This document shows, one piece after another, positions 35,047 through 44,620 of a stretch of 64,000 nt of DNA. This DNA comes from Albidovulum sp041397385 (GTDB lineage: Bacteria > Pseudomonadota > Alphaproteobacteria > Rhodobacterales > Rhodobacteraceae). The position numbers were made by a program, and so were the translations under genes. The notes beneath the pieces were generated by a model. It saw only the letters and a program-made list of their open reading frames with translations, was not told the DNA's origin and did no database searches. Within the stretch, counting starts at the first letter, position 1. Each line of letters opens with the position of its first letter. The DNA lies in NCBI GenBank assembly GCA_041397385.1, contig JAWKWW010000003.1, positions 1 to 64,000 on the forward strand, read 5' to 3'.

Positions 35047-36192
35047 GGTCTGTCTCCGAAGGTTTCGCCGGGGAAATGGGCCATGACCCATTGGTGAAAA
35101 CGGGCGATGTCAAACTCCTGCGGCATCAGCCGGCCGCGGCGGTAAGGGTCGGCATGCAGGCCGCGCTGGTTCATCTCGGCCGCCTCGGCATCCTGATCGA
35201 GGACCAGCGTCGCGAAGGCCGCAACCTCTTGCGCATCAAATCCGGGCTGGGCCAGCGTTTCGGGCGCAAACAGCCATTCGGCCGTCAGCAGCGTCTCTTG
35301 CGGTCCGAGCGGGGTCAACGAGACGGCGCGGACATAATCGACATGGGCGACGATGAACATCGTGGGATAGAGCGTGACGAAGGTAAACGCGGCCTGACGC
35401 TCTTCGGCTGTCAGGTCGGGAAATTCAGGCCGCAGGGTGCGCCACTCATCGTCCAGCTGCGCGCGCCGGGCTTCAGCGGGCCGGTTGCCGGGGCCGCGGC
35501 GTCGAAATCCGGCGCCTCGCTGGCGGCCATGATGCCGCGCGAATAGACCGGCACCATGTCGCACAGTTCGGGATGCAGGCCCGGGCAGTGCAGGCATTCG
35601 TTGTAGTTTTCCCAGAAGACCTTCCAGTTGCAGGCCAGGCGCCGTTCGATCCGGTGCCCGGTGATCAGGCTGTCCATCGGCCAGTTGTCGAGCGCGGCAA
35701 GCCCCAGATCGGGTTCCAGCGCCGGCGCGTCATCGGCCAGACACAGGAAAATGAAGCCGTTCCAGACCTGCAGCGCGACGCGGAAAAGCCCGTGATCCTC
35801 GCGCCGGAAGTCGGCCGTGGGCGTGGCATGGGCGGTCGAAACGAGCCGGCCGTCGGTATCGTAGGACCAGGCGTGGTAGGGCAGTTGATCAGGCGGCCAA
35901 GCGGCGCCTCGTCGGCCTTGCACAGTTCCGAACCGCGATGGCGGCAGGTGTTGTGAAAGGCCGAAAGCTTGCCCGCCCGGTCGTGGCACAGGATCAGGTT
36001 CTGCCCGCCGATGCGAAGGCGCCGCATGCGGCCCGGCGGCAGATCGGCCAGCCGGCCGGCATAGACCCAGGTCTTGCGCCAGATCGCGGCCTCTTCGCGC
36101 GCATGCCAGGCCGGGTCGGTATACATCCAGGCCGGCAGCGTTTCGGGGCAGTGATCCAGAAGCGGCGATGCGGGAGGTTTGTGGTGGCTCAT
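35043..36192 (-). CDS. Rieske non-heme iron oxygenase alpha subunit (second, frameshifted as sequenced)
   Basis: About 383 residues from ATG 36192 (MSHHKPPASPLL), with breaks near 35885 and 35450. The Rieske centre reads CRHRGSELC...CPYHAWSYD. The catalytic iron site is in FWENYNECLHCPGLHPEL (N-x2-E-x-x-H...H). The C-terminal part follows in the third frame (TFVTLYPTMFIVAHVDYVR). It is related to but clearly distinct from the first Rieske gene, so the operon may encode two successive demethylations. Four-base overlaps link it to both neighbours. Confidence 0.82.
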
Positions 36193-37541
36193 TTTCGGAT
36201 GCCTGTCAGGAGGTTTCGACAGATCGTCCAGCGTTGCGTCAACCGCGGCCTCGACCGCTTTCAGTGTATCGTTCAGGCAGGAGGCGTCGTGCGCCTCGCA
36301 CAGAACCACGGTTCGCGGCTGTCGGGTTCGACGATCACCCCGGCATCGTGCAGGTGCTGGGCCATCGTGTCGTAGAAGGTGTAGTCGGAGGTCTTCCAGT
36401 CGCGGTAGTTGTCCGGTGCGTTTTCGGCAAAGAACAGGCCGAACATCGCCGGGTGGCCGGTAAAGGCATGGGCGATACCGCGCGCGTCGAGAATGGCCGA
36501 AAGCCCGGCCTTCAGCCGTTCGCCATAGGCGGCGATGGTGTCGAGCGCGGGCGTTTCGTCAAGGATGCGCAGGCATTCCTCGGCCGCCGCCAGACTGACG
36601 GAATGGGCGGTATAGGTGCCGCCATGGGCCGCCTTGCCATAGTTGAAGCTGCGCATCACCTCTTCGCGCCCGCCGATCGCGGCGATCGGATAGCCATTGG
36701 CCATGGCCTTGGCAAAGGTCGAGATATCGGGCACGACGCCCAAAAGCGACTGAACGCCGCCACGCGCCACGCGAAAGCCGGTCTTCACCTCGTCGATGAT
36801 CAGCAGAACGCCGTATCTGTCGCAAAGTTCACGCGCCAGCCGCACGTATTCCGGTGTCGCCGCGATGGCGCAGCAATTGCCCTGGATCGGTTCGATCAGC
36901 ATCGCCGCCATCGTGTCGCCATGCCGGCGAAAGGCGTCTTCCAGCCGGTTGGGGTCGTTCATCGGGACCAGATGGGCGAGGCTGCGCAACTCCATCGGGA
37001 TGCCGGCGGAATAGGCGACGATTTCGGGGTCACGCTGCGAACCCGGGCGCCAGTCTTCCAGATTGGCCATCCACATCGCCGCGTCGAAAAGGCCGTGATA
37101 GCCGCCCTCGACCAGAAGGTAACTGTCGCGCCCGGTATGGGCGCGGGCCAGCCGCAGGGCCGCCATGACCGCTTCTGTGCCGGAATTGGAAAACCGCACC
37201 AGATCGACGCCGGGCACCATCTTGGCGATGCGGTCTGCCACGGCCAGTTCGCGTTCGGTCGACAGCGCGAAGACGCCGCCAATCTCCATCCCGGCGCGGG
37301 CGGCGGCATCGACGCGGTCGTCGGCATAGCCAAGGATCGCCGGGCCATAACCCAGCCGGTAATCGACATAGCCGTTGCCGTCGATATCCCAGATCCGGCC
37401 GCCTTTGCCGTGATCGACATAGATCGTGTGATCGTCGCCCCAGTACCGGAAGGTCGACGAGACCCCAAGCGGCAGTCGCCGCATCGCCCGGCGAAACTGT
37501 GCATTCGAACGGGTCAGGGTGCGGCGAAGCGGGGCGGGCAT
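36189..37541 (-). CDS. Class III aminotransferase (frameshifted near its end)
   Basis: About 450 residues. It has DIDGNGYVDYRLGYGPAIL, RFSNSGTEAVMAALRLAR, LLVEGGYHGLFDA, LLIIDEVKTGFR and the PLP lysine in STFAKAMANGYPIAAIGG, typical of glutamate-1-semialdehyde-aminomutase-like omega-aminotransferases. Near 36300 the frame breaks. The continuation CEAHDASCLNDTLKAVEAAV is the real C-terminus, and a second break would place the stop TGA over the next ATG (36189-36192). It is the first gene of the leftward operon and faces the BetI-like palindrome. Confidence 0.85.
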
Positions 37542-37607
37542 GAAGCGGGTCCTGTATGGGGGCCGTCGGGGGCCGGATAAGGGGATGCGGCAAGGCTCGC
37601 ATTATTT

Positions 37608-37625
37608 TGACTGAATTGTCAATCA
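37608..37625. promoter_or_regulatory. BetI-like operator between aminotransferase and TetR genes
   Basis: TGACTGAATTGTCAATCA is an imperfect palindrome with the perfect core TTGAC-N6-GTCAA at 37607-37622. It differs at only three or four places from the BetI-type operator as I remember it (TGATTGAACGTTCAATCA). It lies about 67 bases from the leftward start and about 95 from the rightward regulator start, the right place to control both. Confidence 0.6.
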
Positions 37626-37720
37626 GAATGTTGACGGCAGGTCTTGCGGTGCTATTGTGGTGCTCGGCTTCGGGGCTCTCAGACGCCCAAGCCATTGCCC
37701 CTGAGCGATGCGAGGGTCCG

Positions 37721-38407
37721 ATGAACGTTGACGCCGCAACATCCCGGACGATCCCGCCCGACGCCGATCCGGATGCGCCCAAACGCGTGCCGCGCAAGCA
37801 AAGCCGCGAGGCGCGCCGCCAGCAACTGATCGAGGCGACCATCGCGGTGCTTGCCGAACGCGGCTATGCGCGCACGACGCTGACCGAGGTCGCGCGCCAT
37901 GCCGGGCTTTCGCACGGGCTGGTCATCTTTCATTTCCAGTCGAAGGAGCGGCTGCTCGAGGAAACGCTGCTCTTTCTGTCGGAAGAGTACCGGGAAAACT
38001 GGGCGGCGGCGCTGGCCGCGGCACCCGACGCGCCGGCCGCGCAGCTGGATGCGCTGCTGCGCGCCGATTTCATGCCGCCGATCTGCGCGCCGGACCGGCT
38101 GGCGGCCTGGTGCGGCTTCTGGGGCGAGGCGCAGAGCCGGCCGATGTATCAGGACAAGTGCAGCGTCAACGATGACGACTATAACGCGGTGATCGAAGGG
38201 ATCTGTGCGCGGCTTGTCCGCGACGGCGGCTATGCGGCCGATCCGGTTCTGGCGGCGCGGGTGCTGCGCGTTACGGTCGAAGGCGTCTGGCAGGACATGA
38301 TGACAATGACCGAACCCTACAGCGCCGACGAGGGCTTGCGCACGGTCATGGCGTGTGCCCAGGCGTTCTTTCCCGACCACTTCACACTCGCCGGTTTGCG
38401 GCGTTAG
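37721..38407 (+). CDS. TetR-family regulator, BetI-like
   Basis: 228 residues from ATG 37721. A basic N-terminal arm leads to the TetR helix-turn-helix (LTEVARHAGLSHGLVIFHFQSKERLLEETL, about 58-86). The ligand domain has PICAPDRLAAWCGFWGEAQSRPMYQ, much like the C-terminal domain of BetI. BetI represses choline/betaine genes, and with the matching palindrome upstream this protein probably represses the divergent Rieske/aminotransferase operon in response to a quaternary amine or a similar ligand. The frame is intact. Confidence 0.82.
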   Translation: MNVDAATSRTIPPDADPDAPKRVPRKQSREARRQQLIEATIAVLAERGYARTTLTEVARHAGLSHGLVIFHFQSKERLLEETLLFLSEEYRENWAAALAAAPDAPAAQLDALLRADFMPPICAPDRLAAWCGFWGEAQSRPMYQDKCSVNDDDYNAVIEGICARLVRDGGYAADPVLAARVLRVTVEGVWQDMMTMTEPYSADEGLRTVMACAQAFFPDHFTLAGLRR

Positions 38408-38736
38408 CGCCAACGGCAGGGAATCGCCCGCGGCGATTCTGCACACCGCGATCACGGCGGCGTGACACTGTCGCAACGCCGCATCCGGGCGAGCCATGCA
38501 GCGCCTTGCGGTAAGGCCGCGCCCCGCCGGTCGCCCCTGCGGTTCAGGTCGCGGCTAAACGCGCGGGCCTAACCCCCCGCGAATCCGTCGCAATTGGCAG
38601 TTATCCCCGGCAGGGGCGGTTCCCGGCAGGGGCCGCAAGGCGACTCGCCGCAGGATTTGGCGGCAATCCCGCCCCCGGAGCGTCAACAAAAAAATCTCCG
38701 CTAAAGGCTAAATTTTCCGTTGACCGCCCCGAGGGC
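38408..38736. other. Long GC-rich intergenic region before nrdJ
   Basis: No gene is supported. A perfect hairpin, GAATCGCC-CGC-GGCGATTC (38419-38437), just past the TetR stop may terminate or attenuate without a T-run. An AT-rich patch (38687-38720), flanked by GTCAAC and GTTGAC, precedes the NrdR-type boxes. I looked for a cobalamin riboswitch and saw no B12-box or matching core. Confidence 0.45.
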
Positions 38737-38783
38737 CTACGTCAGTTTGTGTGGGCCGGTTCGAGGGCCACAAGATATAGTGG
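38737..38783 (+). promoter_or_regulatory. NrdR-type boxes upstream of nrdJ
   Basis: CCACAAGATATAGTGG (38768-38783), extended to the palindrome-like GGCCAC...GTGGCC, matches the shape of NrdR boxes (CCACAATATATTGTGG-like). A degenerate copy, CCTACGTCAGTTTGTG (38737-38752), lies exactly 31 bases upstream. Paired boxes at about 31-32 bases are usual for NrdR. TATAGT inside the first box may be the nrdJ -10, so binding would block transcription. Confidence 0.6.
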
Positions 38784-38949
38784 CCAAGGGATCGACGGTC
38801 ATGCAGACAGCAAGCCATCCGAAGGGATGGGGGCGTCGGCGGTGCGTCAGCACCGCGGGCTGGGGAAGTTTTGTCCGCATGGCAGCCAGGCAGGCAAGAA
38901 ACGGGTGGCGGGCCTACCGTCACCGGCAACCAGAAGCGACGGGGCAGAC
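38784..38949 (+). ncRNA. Structured 5' leader of nrdJ
   Basis: About 165 bases between the NrdR box and the nrdJ ATG can form four successive helices: CCATCC-GAAG-GGATGG (38815-38830), GCGGTGC-GTCA-GCACCGC (38839-38856), GGCTG with CAGCC (38858-38862 and 38883-38887), and GGTGGC with GTCACC further on. It has no open frame with a ribosome site. It may be a cis-regulatory RNA such as the published nrdJ motif, or a translation-controlling leader. The assignment is untested. Confidence 0.4.
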
Positions 38950-41900
38950 ATGAAGATCGAACGCAAATTCACCACCGAGGCAACCGGTGCCTATGGCGCA
39001 CTGGACTTCCGCACGACCGTGTCGGAGATCCGCAATCCCGATGGCAAGATCGTGTTTCGCAACGATGCCGTCGAGGTTCCCAAGGGCTGGAGCCAGGTCG
39101 CCTCGGACGTGCTGGCACAGAAGTATTTCCGCAAGGCCGGCGTTCCGGCGGTGCTGAAAAAGGTCCGCGAAAAGGGTGTGCCGGAGTTTCTTCACCGTTC
39201 GGTGCCCGATACCGATGCGCTGGCCAAGCTGCCGGAAGACGAACGTCTGGTCGGCGAGACCTCGGCCAAGCAGGTTTTCGACAGGCTTGCCGGCGCATGG
39301 ACCTACTGGGGCTGGAAAGGCGGCTACTTCACCACCGAGGCCGACGCCCGCGCCTATTACGACGAGATGCGCTTCATGCTGGCCGAACAGATGGCCGCGC
39401 CGAACAGCCCGCAGTGGTTCAACACCGGTCTGCACTGGGCCTATGGCATCGACGGGCCGAGCCAGGGCCACTATTACGTCGACCACAAGAGCGGCAAGCT
39501 GACGAAATCCGACAGCGCCTATGAACACCCCCAGCCGCATGCCTGCTTCATCCAGTCGATCAAGGACGATCTGGTGGGCGACGGCGGCATCATGGATCTC
39601 TGGGTGCGCGAGGCGCGGCTGTTCAAATACGGTTCGGGCACCGGCACCAACTTTTCCTCCCTCCGGGCCGAGGGGGAACGGCTTTCGGGTGGCGGCAAGT
39701 CCTCGGGGCTGATGGGGTTCCTCAAGATCGGCGACCGCGCGGCCGGCGCCATCAAGTCGGGTGGCACCACGCGGCGCGCGGCCAAGATGGTGATCTGCGA
39801 CATGGATCACCCCGATATCGAACAGTTCATCAACTGGAAGGTCATCGAGGAACAGAAGGTCGCGAGCCTCGTCGCCGGCTCCAAGCTGCATGAGCGCCAG
39901 CTGAACGAGATTTTCGCCGCGATCCGCCAGTGGGACGGCGCGGAGGACGACGCCGTCGACCCGGCCAAGAACGACAGCCTGAAAGCGGCGATCCGCGCCG
40001 CGAAAAAGGTGATGATCCCGGAAACCTACATCAACCGGGTTCTTCAATATGCCCGGCAAGGCTTTGGTTCGATTGAGTTTCCGACCTATGACACCGATTG
40101 GGACAGCGAAGCCTACATCACCGTTTCGGGCCAGAATTCCAACAACTCCGTTCGTGTCACCGATGCCTTCCTGAAGGCCGTGAAGGACGATGCGGACTGG
40201 GAACTCATCCGCCGCACCGACGGCAAGATCGCCAAGACCGTCAAGGCCCGCGACCTCTGGCAGCAGATCGGCCATGCGGCCTGGGCCTGCGCCGATCCCG
40301 GCATCCAGTTCCACGATACGGTGAACGCCTGGCATACCTGCCCCGAAGACGGGCCGATCCGCGGCTCTAACCCCTGTTCGGAATACATGTTCCTTGACGA
40401 TACGGCCTGCAACCTGGCGTCGATGAACCTCTTGACCTTCTATGCCGACGGCCAGTTCGACGCCGAAGCCTATGTCCACGCCACGCGGCTTTGGACCGTG
40501 ACGCTGGAAATCAGCGTGATGATGGCGCAGTTCCCGTCGAAGGAAATCGCCCAGCTCAGCTACGATTTCCGCACGCTCGGCCTTGGCTATGCCAATATCG
40601 GCGGGCTCTTGATGAACATGGGTCTTGGCTATGACAGCGATGGCGGCCGAGCCATGTGCGGGGCACTGACCGCGCTGATGACCGGTGTCACCTATGCAAC
40701 CTCGGCCGAAATGGCGGGTGAGCTGGGTGCGTTTTCGGGCTATGCCCGCAACGCCGACCATATGCTGCGGGTGATCCGCAACCACCGCAACGCGGCGCGC
40801 GGCAAGACCGAAGGCTACGAGGCGCTGGCCGTCAAGCCGGTGGCGCTCGACCACGCGAACTGTCCCGACCAGACGCTTGTAAAGCTTGCGGTTTCCGCCT
40901 GGGACGAGGCGCTGAGCCTGGGCGAAAAGCACGGCTTTCGCAACGCCCAGACCACGGTCATCGCGCCGACCGGCACGATCGGCCTGGTAATGGATTGCGA
41001 CACCACCGGGATCGAGCCGGACTTCGCGCTGGTGAAGTTCAAGAAGCTCGCCGGCGGTGGCTATTTCAAGATCATCAACCGCTCGGTCCCCGCGGCGCTG
41101 GCGACGCTGGGCTACGCCTCCTCGGAGATCGAGGAGATCGTCGCCCATGCGGTCGGTCACGGCAGCCTGGGCAACTGCCCCGGCATCAACCACACCGCGC
41201 TGATCGGCCATGGCTTTGGCCCGCGTGAGATCGAGAAGGTCGAGGCGGCCTTGCCGTCGGCCTTCGACATCCGCTTTGTCTTCAACCAGTGGACCCTGGG
41301 CGAGGAGTTCTGCACCCAGACGCTGGGCATCCCGGCCGAAAAGCTGAACGACCCGACCTTTGACCTGCTGCGCCACCTGGGCTTTACCCGCGGCCAGATC
41401 GAGGCGGCGAACGACCATGTCTGCGGGACCATGACGTTGGAAGGCGCGCCGTTCCTGAAGCCCGAACACTACGTGGTCCTCGACTGCGCCAACCCCTGCG
41501 GCAAGAAGGGCAAGCGCTTCCTGTCGGTCGACAGCCACATCCGCATGATGGCGGCGGCGCAAAGCTTCATCTCGGGGGCGATTTCAAGACGATCAACATG
41601 CCGAGACTCGGCCACGATCGGGAAACGCTGGCGGCCCATGAGTCCGAGCCCTGGATCAAGGCCAACGCGCTTTATCGCGACGGCTCCAAGCTCAGCCAGC
41701 CGCTGGCGGCCGCGCTGATCGAGGATGACGAGGAGGCCGAAGAAATCCTCGCCACCGGATCGGCGCAGGAAAAGGCCGCCGTTCTGGCCGAGAAGATCGT
41801 CGAGAAGGTGATCGTCAAGGAACTGGTGCGCAGCCATCACGAAAGCTGCCCGAGCGGCGCAAGGGCTATACCCAGAAGGCGATTGTGTCGGCGGTACAGC

Positions 41901-42624
41901 GTCTATCTGCGGACCGGCGAATACGGCGACGGCAGCCTGGGCGAATCTTCATCGACATGCACAAGGAAGGCGCAGGCTTCCGCGCGATGATGAACAACTT
42001 CGCCATCGCGGTCAGTGTCGCCTGGCCGGCGTGCCGCTGGAAGAGATTCGTGAGGCTTTCACTTTCACCAAATTCGAACCGGCCGGCATGGTGCAGGGCA
42101 ACGATCTGATCAAGAACGCCACCTCGATCCTCGATTACATCTTCCGCGAACTGGCGGTCAGCTACCTCGACCGCACCGATCTGGCGCATGTGAAGCCTTC
42201 GGGCGCGTCCTTCGACGAACTGGGCGGCGGCCATGAGGAGGGCCAGCAGAACGTCGCCGAGGTCAGCGACAAGGCCGCGTCGAAATCGCTCGAAGTGCTG
42301 AAGCAGGTCGCCTCGACCGGTTACATCCGCAATACGGCTGCGCAGAACTGGTCGTTCTGCAAGGTGGCATGGGGGCGACGGCGCTGGCCGGCGATCCGGT
42401 CGCGGCGCTGAACACGCTGGTTCCGGAAACCGCGATCGCGGCGATGGGCGGTGGCGTCGCTTCGACCGCGCTTTCCAGCGGCACGGTCAGCCTGGACGCC
42501 CGCACCAGGGCTAAGATGCAAGGCTACGAGGGCGATCCCTGCGGCGAATGCGGCAACTACACGCTGGTGCGCAATGGCACCTGCATGAAGTGCAACACCT
42601 GCGGGAACGAGCGGGTGTAGCTGA
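38950..42624 (+). CDS. nrdJ: B12-dependent (class II) ribonucleotide reductase (frameshifted near its end)
   Basis: About 1224 residues, the usual length of alphaproteobacterial NrdJ. The first 880 residues are intact, with WFNTGLHWAYGI, RLFKYGSGTGTNFSSLRAEG, the active-site loop GSNPCSEYMFLDDTACNLAS and IAPTGTIGLVMDCDTTGIEP. Frames then break near 41583, 41855, 41945, 42030 and 42365, and again at the last codons. The C-terminal zinc/thiol tail GECGNY...CMKCNTCG is present. As read the gene stops at 42620 (NERV), but two lost bases would restore the normal TSGCS ending at 42624. It reduces ribonucleotides using adenosylcobalamin. ATG 38950 is chosen because MKIERKFT begins the conserved part. 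Confidence 0.92.
42573..42624 (+). repeat. Direct repeat copy 1 of the nrdJ 3' end
   Basis: The last 52 bases of nrdJ, from CAATGG through CACCTGCATGAAGTGCAA to GAGCGGGTGTAGCTGA, recur at 43244-43297 with few changes and a period of 671 bases. The second copy keeps the complete canonical C-terminal code CMKCKTCGATSGCS and the native terminator. Confidence 0.85.
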
Positions 42625-42634
42625 GGAGGGCAAG

Positions 42635-43238
42635 ATGACAAAAAGGCCGAGCCTCACAACCAAGCGGGCGGTCGAAGTCTTTGAAGAAGCAATATCGGTT
42701 AGGCGCCTCTACCGCGCCGACACCGACTTCTTTAAGATGACCGATTTTCTGGGAGTACCGGTGACGAAAGCGAAACGTGGTCGATTACGACTTACAGATC
42801 GGCAGCTTGGAAGACTTTAAGAAAAGCGGGCGTTGTTTCTTCGCAGATCGTGTGACTTTGACCGTGGATGAGCAACTATGGGAAGGAGCGAGGAAGGGAA
42901 ACCTGTTCTTCAACTACATGTTAGCTCATGAGGCGGGGCACCTCGTGCTAAATCACCACGCTAGAGGTGCAGTTACGAAAAACTTCCAATTGTACGCTGG
43001 GCCGAACGGCAGTGCGAACATTCCCCCAACCTTAGAGGAACTCGAAGCAAACTATGCCGCGACCTTTCTTCAGTGCGGTGTTGCCCTGTTTGACAGAAGA
43101 TGGGAGTTTCTGACGCTCGCAAAAAGGGCCTTCTCTGACCCGCGTTACGTCAAGAAAATTCAAGGTGAAGTGAGACTAGACGCATTTCAGAGATACCTGC
43201 ATCGGCCCAAACCGGTGAGAAAACGAGTTATACTGTGA
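42635..43238 (+). CDS. ImmA/IrrE-type metallopeptidase inserted behind nrdJ (one frameshift)
   Basis: About 200 residues from ATG 42635, preceded by GGAGGG. The frame breaks once near 42775. The zinc motif YMLAHEAGHLVLNHH (HExxH) and the following LEELEANYAATFL (third ligand Glu) are those of the ImmA/IrrE (COG2856) family, which cleaves phage-type repressors or regulates stress genes. The usual N-terminal helix-turn-helix partner is absent. Its base composition is lower in GC than nrdJ, and it lies wholly between two copies of the nrdJ 3' end, so it is a foreign cargo gene. Confidence 0.78.
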
Positions 43239-43243
43239 GCGTC

Positions 43244-43297
43244 AACGACACCTGCATGAAGTGCAAAACCTGCGGCGCGACGAGCGGGTGTAGCTGA
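43244..43297 (+). repeat. Direct repeat copy 2: displaced nrdJ 3' end
   Basis: This copy encodes CMKCKTCGATSGCS and a TGA at 43295-43297, the normal NrdJ terminus, and is followed 27 bases later by a strong terminator. It is not attached to a start codon or gene body. It is probably the original nrdJ 3' end, displaced when an element carrying its own copy inserted. Confidence 0.8.
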
Positions 43298-43324
43298 AAG
43301 ATACCTTCGGACGGTGAGTGAGAG

Positions 43325-43350
43325 GGCCCGGCGCAAAGCCGGGCCTTTCG
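43325..43350 (+). terminator. Rho-independent terminator of the nrdJ locus
   Basis: GGCCCGGC (43325-43332), loop GCAAA and GCCGGGCC (43338-43345) form a perfect 8-bp stem followed by TTTCGT. It lies between the displaced nrdJ tail and the convergent dipeptidase gene. Confidence 0.85.
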
Positions 43351-43366
43351 TGTATCGCCTTGCGGC

Positions 43367-44428
43367 CTATTCGCCCCAGGTCCGTTCCAGAAGCGACACC
43401 CAGTTTTCGTGGCAGAGCTTGGCCATCAGCGCCGGGCCATAGCCATGGGCAGCCATCGCCTCCTGCATCGGCAGTAGGCCGGTCACGTCGCCGATCACCT
43501 CGGGCACCGTGACCCCGTCGAAATCGGAGCCGAAGCCCACGTGGTCCTCGCCGAGCTTGCCGATCAGATAGTCAAGGTGGCGCAGGACGGGCTCCCATCC
43601 GGTTTCGGCGCGGTTGCGGCCATCCTCGCGCAGAAAGACCGCGCCGAAATTCAGCCCGACCATGCCGCCGGTTTCGGCGATCATCGCCAGTTGCCGGTCG
43701 GTGAGGTTGCGTGTCGAGGGGCAAAGCGCATGGGCGTTCGAATGGGTCGCCACCAGCGGCGCGTCCGACAGCGCCGCGACATCGTTGAACCCCGCCTCGT
43801 TCAGATGCGACAGGTCGATCATGATCTTCAGCCGGTTGCAGGCTTCGACCAGACGTTTACCCGCATCGCTGAGCCCCGGGCCGGTATCGGGGCTGCCGGG
43901 GTAGCGGAAGGGAACGCCGTGGCCAAAGGCGGTGGGCCGGCTCCAGACCGGGCCGAGCGAACGCAGGCCAAGCGCGTGAAAGGCGTCGAGCGCGTCGAGG
44001 TCCGGGCCGATCGCCTCGGCGCCTTCGAAATGCAGAACCGCGCCGATCAAGCCGGTGTTCAGGCAATCGCGCAGTTCCGCAGCCGTGCGGCATATGCGAA
44101 AGGCGCCTTCGCTCGCGCGCTCCATCCAGAACAGCTGCCCGATCATCGCCAGCGCGAAGGGTTGCGCAGTGCCCAGCGGGACGGGTTCGGGCAGCGGCAG
44201 ATCGTAGGGCGGGTTGGCCATCAGCGCCTCGACCTCGGCCGCGTCGCCTTCGGCGGGCGAGGGGATGTAGACGGCAAAGAACCCGCCGGCAAAACCCGCA
44301 CGGCGCATTCGTGGCAGGTCCAGATGGCCCCTGCCATCGCCGTTCAGCCAGATTTGCCGGCGCCGGCCCGGCGCTTCGACAAGGCGCAGAAGAAAGTCGT
44401 TATGCCCGTCGAAGACCTTCATGCCCAT
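43367..44428 (-). CDS. Membrane dipeptidase (peptidase M19)
   Basis: 353 residues from ATG 44428 (AAAGGG, 6 bases spacing). The zinc site begins with VFDGHNDFLLRL (H-x-D), then HFEGAEAIGPDLDAL (Glu), MIDLSHLNEAGFNDV and ATHSNAHALCPSTRNL (two His), ending with GFGSDFDGVTVP. M19 enzymes split D- or L-amino-acid dipeptides. The C-terminal LCHENWVSLLERTWG is typical. It is convergent with the nrdJ locus. Confidence 0.92.
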   Translation of the reverse strand: MGMKVFDGHNDFLLRLVEAPGRRRQIWLNGDGRGHLDLPRMRRAGFAGGFFAVYIPSPAEGDAAEVEALMANPPYDLPLPEPVPLGTAQPFALAMIGQLFWMERASEGAFRICRTAAELRDCLNTGLIGAVLHFEGAEAIGPDLDALDAFHALGLRSLGPVWSRPTAFGHGVPFRYPGSPDTGPGLSDAGKRLVEACNRLKIMIDLSHLNEAGFNDVAALSDAPLVATHSNAHALCPSTRNLTDRQLAMIAETGGMVGLNFGAVFLREDGRNRAETGWEPVLRHLDYLIGKLGEDHVGFGSDFDGVTVPEVIGDVTGLLPMQEAMAAHGYGPALMAKLCHENWVSLLERTWGE

Positions 44429-44620
44429 GCCGTGCCCTTTCGCGATTCCCGCCATCCACGGCACCGATGCTAAGACTTCGGGCGGCAATGCGCCATCGGC
44501 GGCGAAGCGCGGTGCCGGTTTTCGGCGCTCGGTGCCGCGGGTGGGATTGCATTCGCCGCCACGCGCCCTAGTCTGCGGCTTCGGGTCGCGCGACCTGAAA
44601 GCCAAGGAAAGAGCCAAGCG

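Noticed and set aside
38408..38949. Cobalamin riboswitch before nrdJ
   Set aside because: I looked for the B12 box and the conserved four-way-junction core and did not find them. Only generic hairpins are visible.
38920..41562. 880-residue antisense frame over nrdJ
   Set aside because: It is a mirror of codon bias opposite an intact conserved enzyme, with no ribosome site or family resemblance.
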